A stretch of DNA of 64,000 bases, from NCBI RefSeq assembly GCF_039973015.1, contig NZ_JBDWLT010000010.1, positions 124,001 to 188,000 of the forward strand, given 5' to 3'. The notes beneath the pieces were generated by a model. It ran no database searches. It saw only the letters and a list, made by a program, of their open reading frames with translations, and was not told where the DNA came from. The stretch's first letter is position 1. The number at the start of each line of letters is the position of its first letter. The translations under genes and the position numbers were made by a program. This document shows positions 42,025-50,588 of the stretch, in pieces. The stretch comes from Parvibaculum sp039973015 (GTDB taxonomy: Bacteria > Pseudomonadota > Alphaproteobacteria > Parvibaculales > Parvibaculaceae).

Positions 42025-42033
42025 TTATCCACA
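42025..42033. promoter_or_regulatory. Perfect DnaA box upstream of mnmG
   Basis: TTATCCACA in the mnmE-mnmG gap, 87 bp from parS site 3. May link DnaA to transcription of mnmG-rsmG-parA-parB. Confidence 0.5.
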
Positions 42034-42111
42034 GAGTCGAATCGAGATTCCACCGAGATGAGGATTCGCGCGCAAACCATTGGGGCGGAATCGAATTCCC
42101 CCTCCTCTTCA

Positions 42112-42127
42112 TGTTTCACGTGAAACA
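42112..42127. promoter_or_regulatory. parS site 3 (mnmE-mnmG gap)
   Basis: TGTTTCACGTGAAACA, perfect parS, 18 bp downstream of the mnmE stop codon. Confidence 0.95.
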
Positions 42128-42144
42128 GCACCGGCTCTCGCCCA

Positions 42145-43464
42145 TCACTTGCCGATACAGAAGTCGCGGAAGATCACGTCGAGCAGATCCTCGACATCCA
42201 CCCGGCCCGTGATCCGGCCAAGGGCGCGGGCGGCGAGACGGAGATCCTCGGCGACGAGCTCCGCCTCGCGGCCCGCCTGAAGCGCGGCCCCGGCCCGGCC
42301 AAGCGAGGCGGTGCAATCCGCCAGCCCCTCGCGATGGCGGGCGCGGGTGATAAGGGGGTGTTCCTGCGCTTCATAGGCAAGGCCCACCCGCTCGCGGAGC
42401 GCGGCTTCGAGACGGTCCAGCCCTGCGCCCGTCAGCGCCGAAATACCGATGGCGCCATCGCGCACGGCGACGTCGAGATCGAGCTTGTTGACGACGCGGA
42501 TATCGCCGGGCCGCGCGAGCGAGAAATCGCCCTCCATCTTCCCCTGCGCGCCGGGCGCGACAAGCACGAGCCGAAGGTCCGCGGCCTCGGCACGCGCAAG
42601 CGCCCGGCGCACCCCCTCCCGCTCAATGCTGCCCGCGGCGTCTCGGAGCCCCGCCGTATCGGCCAGCGTCACCGGCACGCCGCCGAGATCGAGCCGGACC
42701 TCAAGCACGTCTCGGGTCGTTCCCGCCTCGTCGGAAACGATGGCGGCCTCCCGGCCGGCAAGGCGATTGAGGAGGCTCGACTTGCCTGCATTGGGCGGGC
42801 CCACGATCGCGACCTCGATACCGTCGCGCAGCCGCTCACCCTTCCGCCCGTCATCGAGATGGACAGCGATCTCGGAGGCGAGCGCGGCGATCTCCGGCCC
42901 GAGCCTGGCGAGCAGGCCGCCCGGCACTTCCTCGTCGGGAAAATCGATCTCCGCCTCGGCATAAGCCAGCGCCCTGATCAGCCGCGCGCGCCAGCCCTCG
43001 TAAAGAGCGCCCAGCGCCCCTTCCATCTGCCGCAGCGCCTGAACGCGCTGCGCTTCGGTTTCGGCGTCGATGAGATCGGCGAGGCCTTCGACGGCGGTGA
43101 GATCGAGCTTGCCGTTCTCGAAAGCGCGGCGCGTGAACTCGCCCGGCTCCGCGGCGCGCAGGCCCGGCAGCGCGGAAAGTGCGCGCAGCACCGAGGCGAC
43201 AACCGCGCGGCCGCCATGAATGTGCAGCTCGGCGACGTCCTCGCCGGTGAAGCTCGCCGGGCCCTCGAAGAACAGAAGGAGTCCACGGTCGAGCGGCGCC
43301 CTGGTTTCGGGATCGCGGAAGCGGCGAAGCAATGCCTCGCGCGGGCGCACCTGCTCCTCGCCGGTCAGCGCGGCGACGGCGGCCCGGACAGCTTCGCCCG
43401 AAATCCGAATGACAGCGACCCCCGCCCTGCCGGGCGCGGTCGAAAGCGCATAGATCGTATTCAA
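42145..43464 (-). CDS. mnmE: tRNA modification GTPase MnmE
   Basis: 439 residues. N-terminal tetrahydrofolate-binding domain from TIYALSTAPGRAGVAVIRISG, helical domain, then the inserted G domain (about residues 217-370) with GPPNAGKSSLLNRLAG (G1), DEAGTTRDV (G2), DTAGLRD (G3) and NKLD (G4). The C-terminus FCIGK has the conserved Cys motif. Partner of MnmG. It follows a DUF6489-type small gene by 33 bp, likely in one transcript. Confidence 0.97.
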   Translation of the reverse strand: MNTIYALSTAPGRAGVAVIRISGEAVRAAVAALTGEEQVRPREALLRRFRDPETRAPLDRGLLLFFEGPASFTGEDVAELHIHGGRAVVASVLRALSALPGLRAAEPGEFTRRAFENGKLDLTAVEGLADLIDAETEAQRVQALRQMEGALGALYEGWRARLIRALAYAEAEIDFPDEEVPGGLLARLGPEIAALASEIAVHLDDGRKGERLRDGIEVAIVGPPNAGKSSLLNRLAGREAAIVSDEAGTTRDVLEVRLDLGGVPVTLADTAGLRDAAGSIEREGVRRALARAEAADLRLVLVAPGAQGKMEGDFSLARPGDIRVVNKLDLDVAVRDGAIGISALTGAGLDRLEAALRERVGLAYEAQEHPLITRARHREGLADCTASLGRAGAALQAGREAELVAEDLRLAARALGRITGRVDVEDLLDVIFRDFCIGK

Positions 43465-43497
43465 ATCAGCTCAATCCGCAGAGGCGCGACAGGCGCT

Positions 43498-43791
43498 TCA
43501 TTCGCCCTTCTTCGTATCGGATTTGGCGCCGCCCGATTTCGCCGCGCCACTGCCGCCACCCATGGCAGAGCGTGCCATGCCCCACATCATATCCTGGAAT
43601 TTTTCGAGCCCCTGCGCACCGGCGGGCAGCACGGCGCGGATCATCGCTTCGGGGTCCATGTAGGACATGTTGCTCGAGACCTGCTTTTCGAGCTGTTCGA
43701 GAAGCCGCTGCTGCATCGGTTCGAGGTCCGGCAGGCCCATCAGCGTGCGCGCTTCTTCGGCGGTCATGTCGAGGTCGATTTTGACTTTCAT
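43498..43791 (-). CDS. Small alphaproteobacterial protein, DUF6489-like
   Basis: 97 residues, starting KVKIDLDMTAEEARTLMGLPD, a pattern I associate with DUF6489. The N-terminal half is acidic and helical (TAEEARTLMGLPDLEPMQQRLLEQLEKQ), with several Met; the C-terminus is Gly/Ser/Lys low complexity (GGGSGAAKSGGAKSDTKKGE). The function is unknown. It precedes mnmE in the minus-strand operon and has a normal ribosome-site context. Confidence 0.75.
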   Translation of the reverse strand: MKVKIDLDMTAEEARTLMGLPDLEPMQQRLLEQLEKQVSSNMSYMDPEAMIRAVLPAGAQGLEKFQDMMWGMARSAMGGGSGAAKSGGAKSDTKKGE

Positions 43792-43892
43792 GGAACGAAC
43801 TCTTTCATTGCACCTGCGATGGCGTTAGCCATCGACGGCAGGGGTCCATAGCCCCACATTGTTCGAAACGAGTGAAACCCCCGGAAGGCCTT

Positions 43893-46037
43893 ATGTCACG
43901 CAATTTCCTGCGCGCCGAAACGAGCCCCTATCTCCTCCAGCATGCGGACAATCCCGTGCACTGGCGGCCCTGGGGGCCGGAGGCGCTTGCCGCCGCGAAA
44001 AAGGAAAAGAAACCGATCCTGCTCTCGGTCGGTTATGCGGCGTGTCACTGGTGTCATGTCATGGCGCATGAAAGCTTCGAGGATGAAGCGGTCGCCACCG
44101 TGATGAACGAGCATTTCGTGAACATCAAGGTCGACCGCGAGGAGCGCCCCGACATCGACGCGATCTACATGTCGGCGCTGCATCTGCTCGGCCAGCAGGG
44201 CGGCTGGCCGCTCACCATGTTCCTGACGCCGGAAGGCGAACCCTTCTGGGGCGGCACCTATTTTCCGAAGGACGCGGCTTACGGCCGGCCAGGCTTCACC
44301 GACGTGCTGAACGAGGTCGCGCGCATCTTTCGCGAGGAACCGGCCAAGGTCTACAAGAACCGGCAGGCGCTGGTGGACGCATTGCAGAAACAATCGGCAA
44401 CCGCGCGCCCCGGCGAGCCGACGCCGCAGGTGCCGATCGTCGTGGCGGAGAAACTCGTCGAGATCATGGACCCGGAACATGGCGGCATTCGCGGCGCGCC
44501 GAAATTCCCGCAAGCCCCCCTGCTCTCACTGATGTGGCGCGCGCATCTGCGCACGGGCCGCGAGGATTTCGCCGCGCCGGTGACGCGTGCGCTCGACCAT
44601 ATGTCGGAAGGCGGCATCTACGATCATCTGGGCGGGGGCTATGCGCGCTACTCGGTGGACGAGTTCTGGCTCGCGCCGCATTTCGAAAAGATGCTCTATG
44701 ACAATGCGGTTCTGATCGACCTCCTGACGATGGTCTGGGCCGAGACGGGCAAGCCGCTCTATGAACGCCGCGTGCGCGAGACGGTGGAATGGGTCGCGCG
44801 CGAGATGACGGTCGAGGGCGGCGCCGAGCAAGGAGCCCTCCTTGATTCAACTTTGGCCCGCCGCGAGGCGCAAAACAAAAAAGCCTTCGCCGCCTCGCTC
44901 GATGCGGACAGCGAGGGCGTCGAAGGCAAGTTCTATGTCTGGTCGGAAGCGGAAATCGACAATCTCTTCACGCCCGGCGAGGCGACGCTCTTCAAGCGCT
45001 TCTATGGCGTGACTGGGCCCGGTAATTGGGAGCACGCGGAGCAAGGAGCGCAGTCCCGCGGCGACGCGCACCAAGGAGTGAATATCCTGAACCGCCTCGC
45101 CCGCGCCGACAGCCCGGTGACGGCGGAGGAGGAAGCCTCCCTCGAACCCTTGCGCGCGCGGCTCTTCGCGGAGCGCGACATGCGGGTCCATCCCGGCTTC
45201 GACGACAAGGTGCTGGCGGACTGGAACGGGCTGATGATCGCGGCGCTGGCCCGCGCGGGCGCAACCTTCGGCGAGAGCGAGTGGGTGGAGATGGCGGGGC
45301 AAGCCTTCCGTTTCGTCATGGAGACGATGCGCGTGGAAACGAATGGTACGAGGCGCCTCCACCATGCCTGGCGGGACGGCAAGCTCCAGCACATCGCCAT
45401 GGCCGACGACCTCGCCAATATGGCGGATGCGGCCGTGGCGCTCGCGGAGGCGACCGGCGACGAGGGTTATGCGGCCGAAGCCGAAAGCCTTGTCGCCGAG
45501 CTCGACGCGCATTACCGCGACCAGGCGAATGACGGCTATTTCTTCACCGCCGACGACGCGCCCGCCCTCATCGTCCGTAGGCGGACAGTCGCCGACGACG
45601 CGACCCCGGCCGCCAACGGCACCCTGCCGGGCACGCTGACGAAGCTCGCGCTCATGACCGGCAAGCAGGAGTACTTCACCCGCGCCGACGAGCTGATCCG
45701 CGCCTTTGCGGGCGAGCTTCAGGAAAACATCTTTCCGCTGGGCAGCTATATCGCGAGCCTCGACACGCGGCTCCGGCCCGTGCAGGTCGTGCTGATCGGC
45801 AGCCTTGAAGAAACGGCGGAACTCGCCCGCACGGCTTTGGGGCTCTCCTGCCCCGCCCGCGTGGTAATGCGGATCGAGGACGCGGCAACGCTGCCCGCGT
45901 CGCACCCGGCGCATGGCAAGGGCAAACAGGACGGCAAACCCACCGCTTACGTCTGCGCCGGCGAGACCTGCTCCCTGCCGGTGACGAAGGCGGATGAACT
46001 CATCGAGGAACTGAAGCGGGCGCGGGCGAACGCCTGA
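43893..46037 (+). CDS. DUF255 thioredoxin-fold / glycosidase-like protein (YyaL family)
   Basis: 714 residues from the ATG at 43893, which follows GGAAGG. N-terminal thioredoxin-like domain with CHWCHVM and the downstream HFVNIKVDREERPDID and GWPLTMFLTPEGEPFWGGTYFP, all hallmarks of DUF255. The C-terminal part is an alpha/alpha toroid like six-hairpin glycosidases. Relative to the family as I know it, two short in-frame insertions are seen, around 44824-44882 and 45036-45079; each begins with the AEQGA-coding motif described in the findings. Function unknown; related proteins are linked to redox or sugar metabolism. Confidence 0.85.
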   Translation: MSRNFLRAETSPYLLQHADNPVHWRPWGPEALAAAKKEKKPILLSVGYAACHWCHVMAHESFEDEAVATVMNEHFVNIKVDREERPDIDAIYMSALHLLGQQGGWPLTMFLTPEGEPFWGGTYFPKDAAYGRPGFTDVLNEVARIFREEPAKVYKNRQALVDALQKQSATARPGEPTPQVPIVVAEKLVEIMDPEHGGIRGAPKFPQAPLLSLMWRAHLRTGREDFAAPVTRALDHMSEGGIYDHLGGGYARYSVDEFWLAPHFEKMLYDNAVLIDLLTMVWAETGKPLYERRVRETVEWVAREMTVEGGAEQGALLDSTLARREAQNKKAFAASLDADSEGVEGKFYVWSEAEIDNLFTPGEATLFKRFYGVTGPGNWEHAEQGAQSRGDAHQGVNILNRLARADSPVTAEEEASLEPLRARLFAERDMRVHPGFDDKVLADWNGLMIAALARAGATFGESEWVEMAGQAFRFVMETMRVETNGTRRLHHAWRDGKLQHIAMADDLANMADAAVALAEATGDEGYAAEAESLVAELDAHYRDQANDGYFFTADDAPALIVRRRTVADDATPAANGTLPGTLTKLALMTGKQEYFTRADELIRAFAGELQENIFPLGSYIASLDTRLRPVQVVLIGSLEETAELARTALGLSCPARVVMRIEDAATLPASHPAHGKGKQDGKPTAYVCAGETCSLPVTKADELIEELKRARANA

Positions 46038-46040
46038 GTT

Positions 46041-46095
46041 CCCACCCTCCCCGGTCTTGTTCGCCTTGGCGGACAAGCCACCAAGGAGGGGAGGA
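46041..46095. repeat. Dispersed palindromic repeat, partial copy C
   Basis: Contains CCCACCCTCCCC and an inner stem CCTTGGCGG-ACAAG-CCACCAAGG, which matches the inner hairpin of copy B (CTTTGCGG-ACAAG-CCGCAAAG) in position but with paired base changes. It lies between convergent genes and could end both transcripts. Confidence 0.65.
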
Positions 46096-46138
46096 TGGAC
46101 CACGAACAACTGCCTGAGATCAACCGGCAGAAACTACC

Positions 46139-47086
46139 TCACCGGCTCGCCTTTCTTGCGGACGCCAGCGGCTCCGGCGGCTTGGGGGCCTCGGGTGGGC
46201 CGAGCCCCGCTTCCTCGCGGATCCAGCGGCGGAAGGCATCGACCTTGGGTTTCTTCAGGCCGCCTTCGGGATAGACGAGCCAGTAGCCTTCCTCATCCGG
46301 CATCTCGATATCGAAGAGGCGGACAAGACGCCCTTCCGCGAGATCGGCCATGGCGAGCGTGTCGTTCGCGAGCGCGACGCCCTGCCCGCTTGCGGCCGCC
46401 TGAAGCGCGAGCGAGGCCTCGATGAAAAGCGGGCCGCGCTGCGCCCAGCGCGGGTTTTTCACACCCGCCTCCTCGAGCCAGTTCACCCAGTGCTGCATCG
46501 TCTCTTCATGGAGGAGCGGATAGGATTTGAGGTCTTCGGGCTTGCGGATGGGGCGCTTCGGGTCGAGAAGCGAAGGCGCACAGACCGGATAGACCGTCGC
46601 CTCGAAAAGCTTTTCGGACACGACATCCGGCCAGCCGCCGAGCCCGTAGCGCACGCCGATATCGACATCCTCGCGCGCGAAATCGACAAGCTCCGACGAG
46701 GGCAGCAGCCGAAGCTCGATCTCGGGGTAAGCGCGGTTGAACTTGCCGAGCCTGAGCACCAGCCAGCGCGCGGCAAAGGACGGCTCGACCGAGACGGTCA
46801 GCGCCGAACTGTCCTTCGCGCCGGCCTGCGCCCAGCCTTCCGCCATCTGCTCGAAGGCGGCAGAGAGAACCGGAAAGAGCTTCTGCCCCCGCTCGGTCAG
46901 CTCGACGTGACGGCCCGTCCTGTGAAAAAGTTGCGCGCCCAGCGCCTCTTCCAGCGCCCTGATCTGGTGGCTGACTGCGGCATGGGTGACGCTGAGTTCG
47001 CCCGCAGCCTGAGAGAAACTGCCATGCCGGGCCGCCGCCTCGAAGGCGCGCAAAGCTTTCAGCGATGGCAGGCGGCGGGGGGCCAT
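46139..47086 (-). CDS. LysR-family transcriptional regulator, GcvA-like
   Basis: 315 residues. N-terminal helix-turn-helix: LPSLKALRAFEAAARHGSFSQAAGELSVTHAAVSHQI, the GcvA subgroup wording. The C-terminal substrate-binding domain has YPLLHEETMQHW. The C-terminus is Pro/Glu-rich and looks disordered. It is divergent from a small open frame and the dienelactone hydrolase gene; no obvious target beyond these. GcvA-like members often control amino-acid, beta-lactamase or catabolic genes. Confidence 0.88.
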   Translation of the reverse strand: MAPRRLPSLKALRAFEAAARHGSFSQAAGELSVTHAAVSHQIRALEEALGAQLFHRTGRHVELTERGQKLFPVLSAAFEQMAEGWAQAGAKDSSALTVSVEPSFAARWLVLRLGKFNRAYPEIELRLLPSSELVDFAREDVDIGVRYGLGGWPDVVSEKLFEATVYPVCAPSLLDPKRPIRKPEDLKSYPLLHEETMQHWVNWLEEAGVKNPRWAQRGPLFIEASLALQAAASGQGVALANDTLAMADLAEGRLVRLFDIEMPDEEGYWLVYPEGGLKKPKVDAFRRWIREEAGLGPPEAPKPPEPLASARKASR

Positions 47087-47240
47087 ATGTTAGTTATTCT
47101 CACAACTGCGGTGCAAAAAGATCGTTTGATATATAGGCGCCGACCCGTCATATCACCAGCATAAACCCAAGCTACAAAAGGATACGCGGCCGGGTTCGAT
47201 GGGAATGGTTCCCCGCCGGCCGTGTCTGAAGGTGAATAAA

Positions 47241-47408
47241 ATGAACATCCTTGCCACTTATGCCACGAGTTATGTGGGCGCGCTCGACCTCGCCCTTTCA
47301 GCTCGCAGCGGCCGGTCCGAAGAGACCCGGGGCAAGACCCGCGAGAACACCGGCGAAACCCGTCTCTCGAAGCTCTTCTCTTTCGGTTCGCAAAAGCGCG
47401 CCGCCTGA
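47241..47408 (+). CDS. Small open frame with a possible ribosome site
   Basis: 55 codons starting MNILATYATSYVGALDLALSA, with AAGGTG upstream at good spacing, followed by a polar, Arg/Lys/Glu/Thr-rich tail. It lies in the divergent gap opposite the LysR gene and ends before a hairpin. No family recognised. It may be a leader or small protein controlled by the LysR regulator, or chance. Confidence 0.4.
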   Translation: MNILATYATSYVGALDLALSARSGRSEETRGKTRENTGETRLSKLFSFGSQKRAA

Positions 47409-47458
47409 TACCGGCCCTCTCCGATTGGCCTCCCCGATAACCGGGGCCACGCTCCGAT

Positions 47459-47484
47459 GGAGGCCGCAAAAAGCTGCGGCCTCC
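47459..47484 (+). terminator. Hairpin after the small open frame
   Basis: GGAGGCCGC / GCGGCCTCC (47459-47467 with 47476-47484) around eight bases, followed by C-rich sequence rather than U. Possibly an attenuator or 3' structure. Confidence 0.4.
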
Positions 47485-47575
47485 CCCGCTCCGCCCCCTC
47501 GCTTCGCCCATTAAGGATAGGTAGAGTCCCCCGCGGACCCCACCTTCCCAAGAGACGATACGAGGAGATGTGCAA

Positions 47576-48274
47576 GTGAGCGGCGAGACGATAACCATCA
47601 AAACCCCCGACGGCTCTTTTTCCGGCTACCTCTCCAAGCCGGAATCCGGCGCCGGCCCCAAGCCGGGCATCGTGGTCATCCAGGAAATCTTCGGCGTCAA
47701 TCAGGTCATGCGCGACCTGACCGACTGGTATGCATCCCAGGGCTATGTCGCGCTCTGCCCGGATCTCTTCTGGCGCATCGAGCCCGGCATCGACATCACC
47801 GACAAGACCGAAGAAGAGTGGAAGCAGGCCTTCGATCTCTTCGGCAAGTTCGATGTCGAAAAAGGCACCGCCGATATTGCGGCAACCATCGACACGCTGC
47901 GCCCCATGACATCCGGCAAGGTCGGCGCGGTCGGCTATTGTCTCGGCGGACAGCTCGCCTATCTCACCGCCTGCCACACATCGAGCGATGCCTCGGTCGG
48001 CTATTACGGCGTCAACATCCAGAACCGTCTCGACGATGCCAAGGGCATCAAGACCCCGCTGATGCTGCACGTGGCGGGCAAGGACGAGTTCGTGCCGCCG
48101 GAAGCGCAGGAGCAGATCGTGAGCGGTCTGCGCGACAATGCGCAGGTCACCATTCATCGCTATCCCGACATGGACCACGCCTTCGCACGGCCGGGCGGCG
48201 CGCATTACGACAAGAAGACGGCGGACGAGGCGAACGACCGTACGATCAAGTTCTTCCAGCGTCATCTGGGATAA
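47576..48274 (+). CDS. Dienelactone hydrolase family protein
   Basis: 232 residues from the GTG at 47576, which fits the GAGGAG site better than the GTG at 47570. Alpha/beta hydrolase with the dienelactone-hydrolase triad: nucleophile Cys in VGYCLGGQLAY, Asp in AGKDEFVPPEA and His in MDHAFARPGG. The E-IFG motif in IQEIFGVNQVM is also present. Members act in chloroaromatic breakdown or as general esterases; with no other catechol-path gene here the role is open. Confidence 0.9.
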   Translation: MSGETITIKTPDGSFSGYLSKPESGAGPKPGIVVIQEIFGVNQVMRDLTDWYASQGYVALCPDLFWRIEPGIDITDKTEEEWKQAFDLFGKFDVEKGTADIAATIDTLRPMTSGKVGAVGYCLGGQLAYLTACHTSSDASVGYYGVNIQNRLDDAKGIKTPLMLHVAGKDEFVPPEAQEQIVSGLRDNAQVTIHRYPDMDHAFARPGGAHYDKKTADEANDRTIKFFQRHLG

Positions 48275-48288
48275 GTCTCCCCTTCCTT

Positions 48289-48495
48289 CCCACCCTCCCC
48301 TTGAGGGAGGGTCGAAATTCATGGCGCGCGAGCGGCGTGAATTTCGGGGAGGGGTCGCGGAAGAAAATCCGGATACAATCGGGAGCGGTATATTTGCGGA
48401 CAGCGGATCACCCCTCCCCAAACGATCCACACTTGTTTGTCTTTGCGGACAAGCCGCAAAGAGGACCGTTTGACCCTCCCTCAGGGGGAGGGTGG
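48289..48495. repeat. Dispersed palindromic repeat, copy B
   Basis: About 207 bp. Ends CCACCCTCCCCTTGAGGGAG and CTCAGGGGGAGGGTGG are near inverted repeats. Inside, GAAATTC ... GAATTTCGGGGAGGGG mirrors CCCCTCCCCAAAC ... GTTTGACCCTCCC, and a CTTTGCGG-ACAAG-CCGCAAAG hairpin is present. It ends about 14 bp before the ribosome site of the LysE-type gene. Confidence 0.75.
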
Positions 48496-48518
48496 AAGAA
48501 ATCCGACAGGAGGCGATC

Positions 48519-49142
48519 ATGTCTCTCGAACTCTATCTCGGCTTCATTGCCGCGACGCTCATCCTCTGCGTGATGCCGGGTCCGGTTGTGACCTGGCTCG
48601 TCGCCTCCGGTATCCGGCAGGGACCGCGCGCGGCGCTGAGCGGCCTTGCGGGCACGACATCGGCGCTGATCGTTCACATGGGTCTGGTGCTGGTGGGGCT
48701 CGCGCCCCTTCTCGCCGCTCTCGGGCCCTGGGCGGAGGCGATCCGGCTTGCGGGCGCCGCCTATCTCGTCTGGCTCGGCATTCAGGCCTTTCGCGCACCT
48801 TATGAAGACCCGCATCTGCCGGAGGCCGCAAAAAATCATGCGAACGGCCGGACGCTTTTCCGGCGCGGCTTCATCATCGGCGTGACCAATCCGAAATCGC
48901 TCGCTTTCTACGCCGCCTTCTTTCCGCAATTCGTGGACACATCCGCGCCCGCAGGACCACAGCTTCTTCTGCTTGCCGCCACCTTCGTCACGGTCGCGAC
49001 CTTCTCCGACGGCGCATTCGCGCTGGCGGCCGGAAAACTCGCGCCTTATCTGAAAGGGAAACGCGCGCAGATGCTGCGTAACAGGATAACCGGCAGTGTG
49101 CTCGTCACCGCGGGCGTAGGGCTCGCCCTTTCGAGGCGCTGA
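48519..49142 (+). CDS. LysE/RhtB-family amino acid exporter
   Basis: 207 residues from the ATG at 48519 behind ACAGGAGG. Multi-spanning inner-membrane protein with the RhtB motifs MPGPVVTWLVASGIRQGPRAA near the N-terminus and RGFIIGVTNPKSLAFYAAFFPQF in the middle. Exports amino acids such as homoserine, threonine, leucine or lysine; substrate unknown. Confidence 0.9.
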   Translation: MSLELYLGFIAATLILCVMPGPVVTWLVASGIRQGPRAALSGLAGTTSALIVHMGLVLVGLAPLLAALGPWAEAIRLAGAAYLVWLGIQAFRAPYEDPHLPEAAKNHANGRTLFRRGFIIGVTNPKSLAFYAAFFPQFVDTSAPAGPQLLLLAATFVTVATFSDGAFALAAGKLAPYLKGKRAQMLRNRITGSVLVTAGVGLALSRR

Positions 49143-49182
49143 ACAGGCCGGACACTGAAACAAACAGAACGGGACGAAACGC

Positions 49183-50166
49183 ATGACGACGATCAAGGCG
49201 ATCCGCATCGACAAGACCGGCGGGCCGGAAGTAATGGCGCTCAGGGAGGTGGAACTGCCGCATCCCGGTCCCGGCGAGGTCACGGTGCGCGCCAAGGCCA
49301 TCGGCATCAACTTCATCGACACCTATCATCGTTCGGGCCTCTACCCCGTTTCGCTTCCCTCCGGCATCGGCATGGAAGCATCGGGCATCGTGGAAGCGGT
49401 GGGAGACGGCGTGACGACGCTCAAGACGGGCGACCGCGTGGCCTATGCGTCAGGGCCGGTCGGCGCCTATGCGCAAGCCCATAACATCGCTGCCGCAAGC
49501 GCCGTGAAAGTACCCGACGGCATTGCCGACGATGCTGCCGCCTCGATGATATTGAAGGGGCTCACCGCGCAATTCCTGCTCCGCCAGACCTTCAAGGTCG
49601 AGAGGGGCCAGACGATCCTCTGGCATGCGGCGGCTGGCGGCGTCGGTCTCATCGCCTGCCAATGGGCAAAGCATCTCGGCGCGACCGTGATCGGCACGGT
49701 AGGCTCGCCGGAAAAGGCGAAGCTCGCGCGCGAACATGGCTGCGATCACGTCATCGACTATTCAAAGGAAGACGTCGCCGCGCGGGTGAACGAAATCACG
49801 GGCGGGGCGAAGCTTCCCGTCGTCTATGACGGCGTCGGCAAGGCGACATTCATGTCATCGCTCGACAGCCTCGCGCCGCTCGGGCTTCTCGTTTCCTTCG
49901 GCAATGCATCCGGTCCGGTCACGGATGTGAACCTCGGCATCCTCGCGCAGAAGGGTTCGCTCTTCGTGACGCGGCCGACCATGTATCACTACGCCGCGAA
50001 GACACCGGCGGCGATGCAGGAAATGGCGGATGATCTTTTCGCCGTCGTGAAGTCCGGCGCGGTCAAGATCGAGGTGAAGCAGCGCTATGCGCTTGCCGAA
50101 GCCTCGCGCGCCCATCTCGATCTCGAAGCGCGCAAGACGGTCGGCGCTAGCGTGCTGGTACCGTGA
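49183..50166 (+). CDS. Quinone oxidoreductase, zinc-independent MDR family
   Basis: 327 residues. N-terminal GroES-like fold (GIGMEASGIVEAVG), then the Rossmann NADPH site HAAAGGVGLIACQWAKHLGATVIGTVG, and DHVIDYSKED downstream. No catalytic zinc ligands, as in Qor. Reduces quinones with NADPH. Stop overlaps the next start (GTGA), so this gene, the GFA gene and the hydrolase form a coupled three-gene unit. Confidence 0.92.
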   Translation: MTTIKAIRIDKTGGPEVMALREVELPHPGPGEVTVRAKAIGINFIDTYHRSGLYPVSLPSGIGMEASGIVEAVGDGVTTLKTGDRVAYASGPVGAYAQAHNIAAASAVKVPDGIADDAAASMILKGLTAQFLLRQTFKVERGQTILWHAAAGGVGLIACQWAKHLGATVIGTVGSPEKAKLAREHGCDHVIDYSKEDVAARVNEITGGAKLPVVYDGVGKATFMSSLDSLAPLGLLVSFGNASGPVTDVNLGILAQKGSLFVTRPTMYHYAAKTPAAMQEMADDLFAVVKSGAVKIEVKQRYALAEASRAHLDLEARKTVGASVLVP

Positions 50167-50588
50167 GCAAAACCGTCAGGGGTTCCTGCCTCTGCGGCGC
50201 GGTCAGCTACGCGGCGGAACGCATCAGCGATATCGTCGAATGCCACTGCGCCATGTGCCGCAAGGCGGCGGGCGGCCATGCCGGTTTCTTCTTCGTGGCG
50301 ATGCGGAACGAAGTGAGCTGGGAGGGCGAAGGTAAACTCACCCATTATGAAAGCTCGCCCGGTCTCATCCGCAGCTTCTGCTCGCGTTGCGGCACGGCCA
50401 TGACCGGCGCGAACCTGAAAGAGCCCGACGATACGATCATTCTGAGCGCCAACGCGCTGGAAGGAGACGTGCCCGCCCGTGTAATCGCACAGGAATTCTG
50501 CGCCTCGAAAGCGACATGGTTCGCTGGCCATGATGAGGCGCCTGAATTCGACGGGCCTTATCCGGGATGGGAAACGCTCAAACCATGA
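50163..50588 (+). CDS. GFA-family protein
   Basis: 141 residues. Cysteine motifs of the glutathione-dependent formaldehyde-activating (CENP-V/GFA) fold: GSCLCGAVSY, ECHCAMCRKA and FCSRCGTAM, which bind two zinc ions. Related to Gfa, though many homologues are not proven enzymes. Starts at GTG overlapping the qor stop and ends overlapping the next ATG. Confidence 0.9.
   Translation: MSKTVRGSCLCGAVSYAAERISDIVECHCAMCRKAAGGHAGFFFVAMRNEVSWEGEGKLTHYESSPGLIRSFCSRCGTAMTGANLKEPDDTIILSANALEGDVPARVIAQEFCASKATWFAGHDEAPEFDGPYPGWETLKP

Noticed and set aside
42334..43851. Plus-strand 505-codon frame opposite mnmE
   Set aside because: Shadow of mnmE; no domain and no ribosome site.
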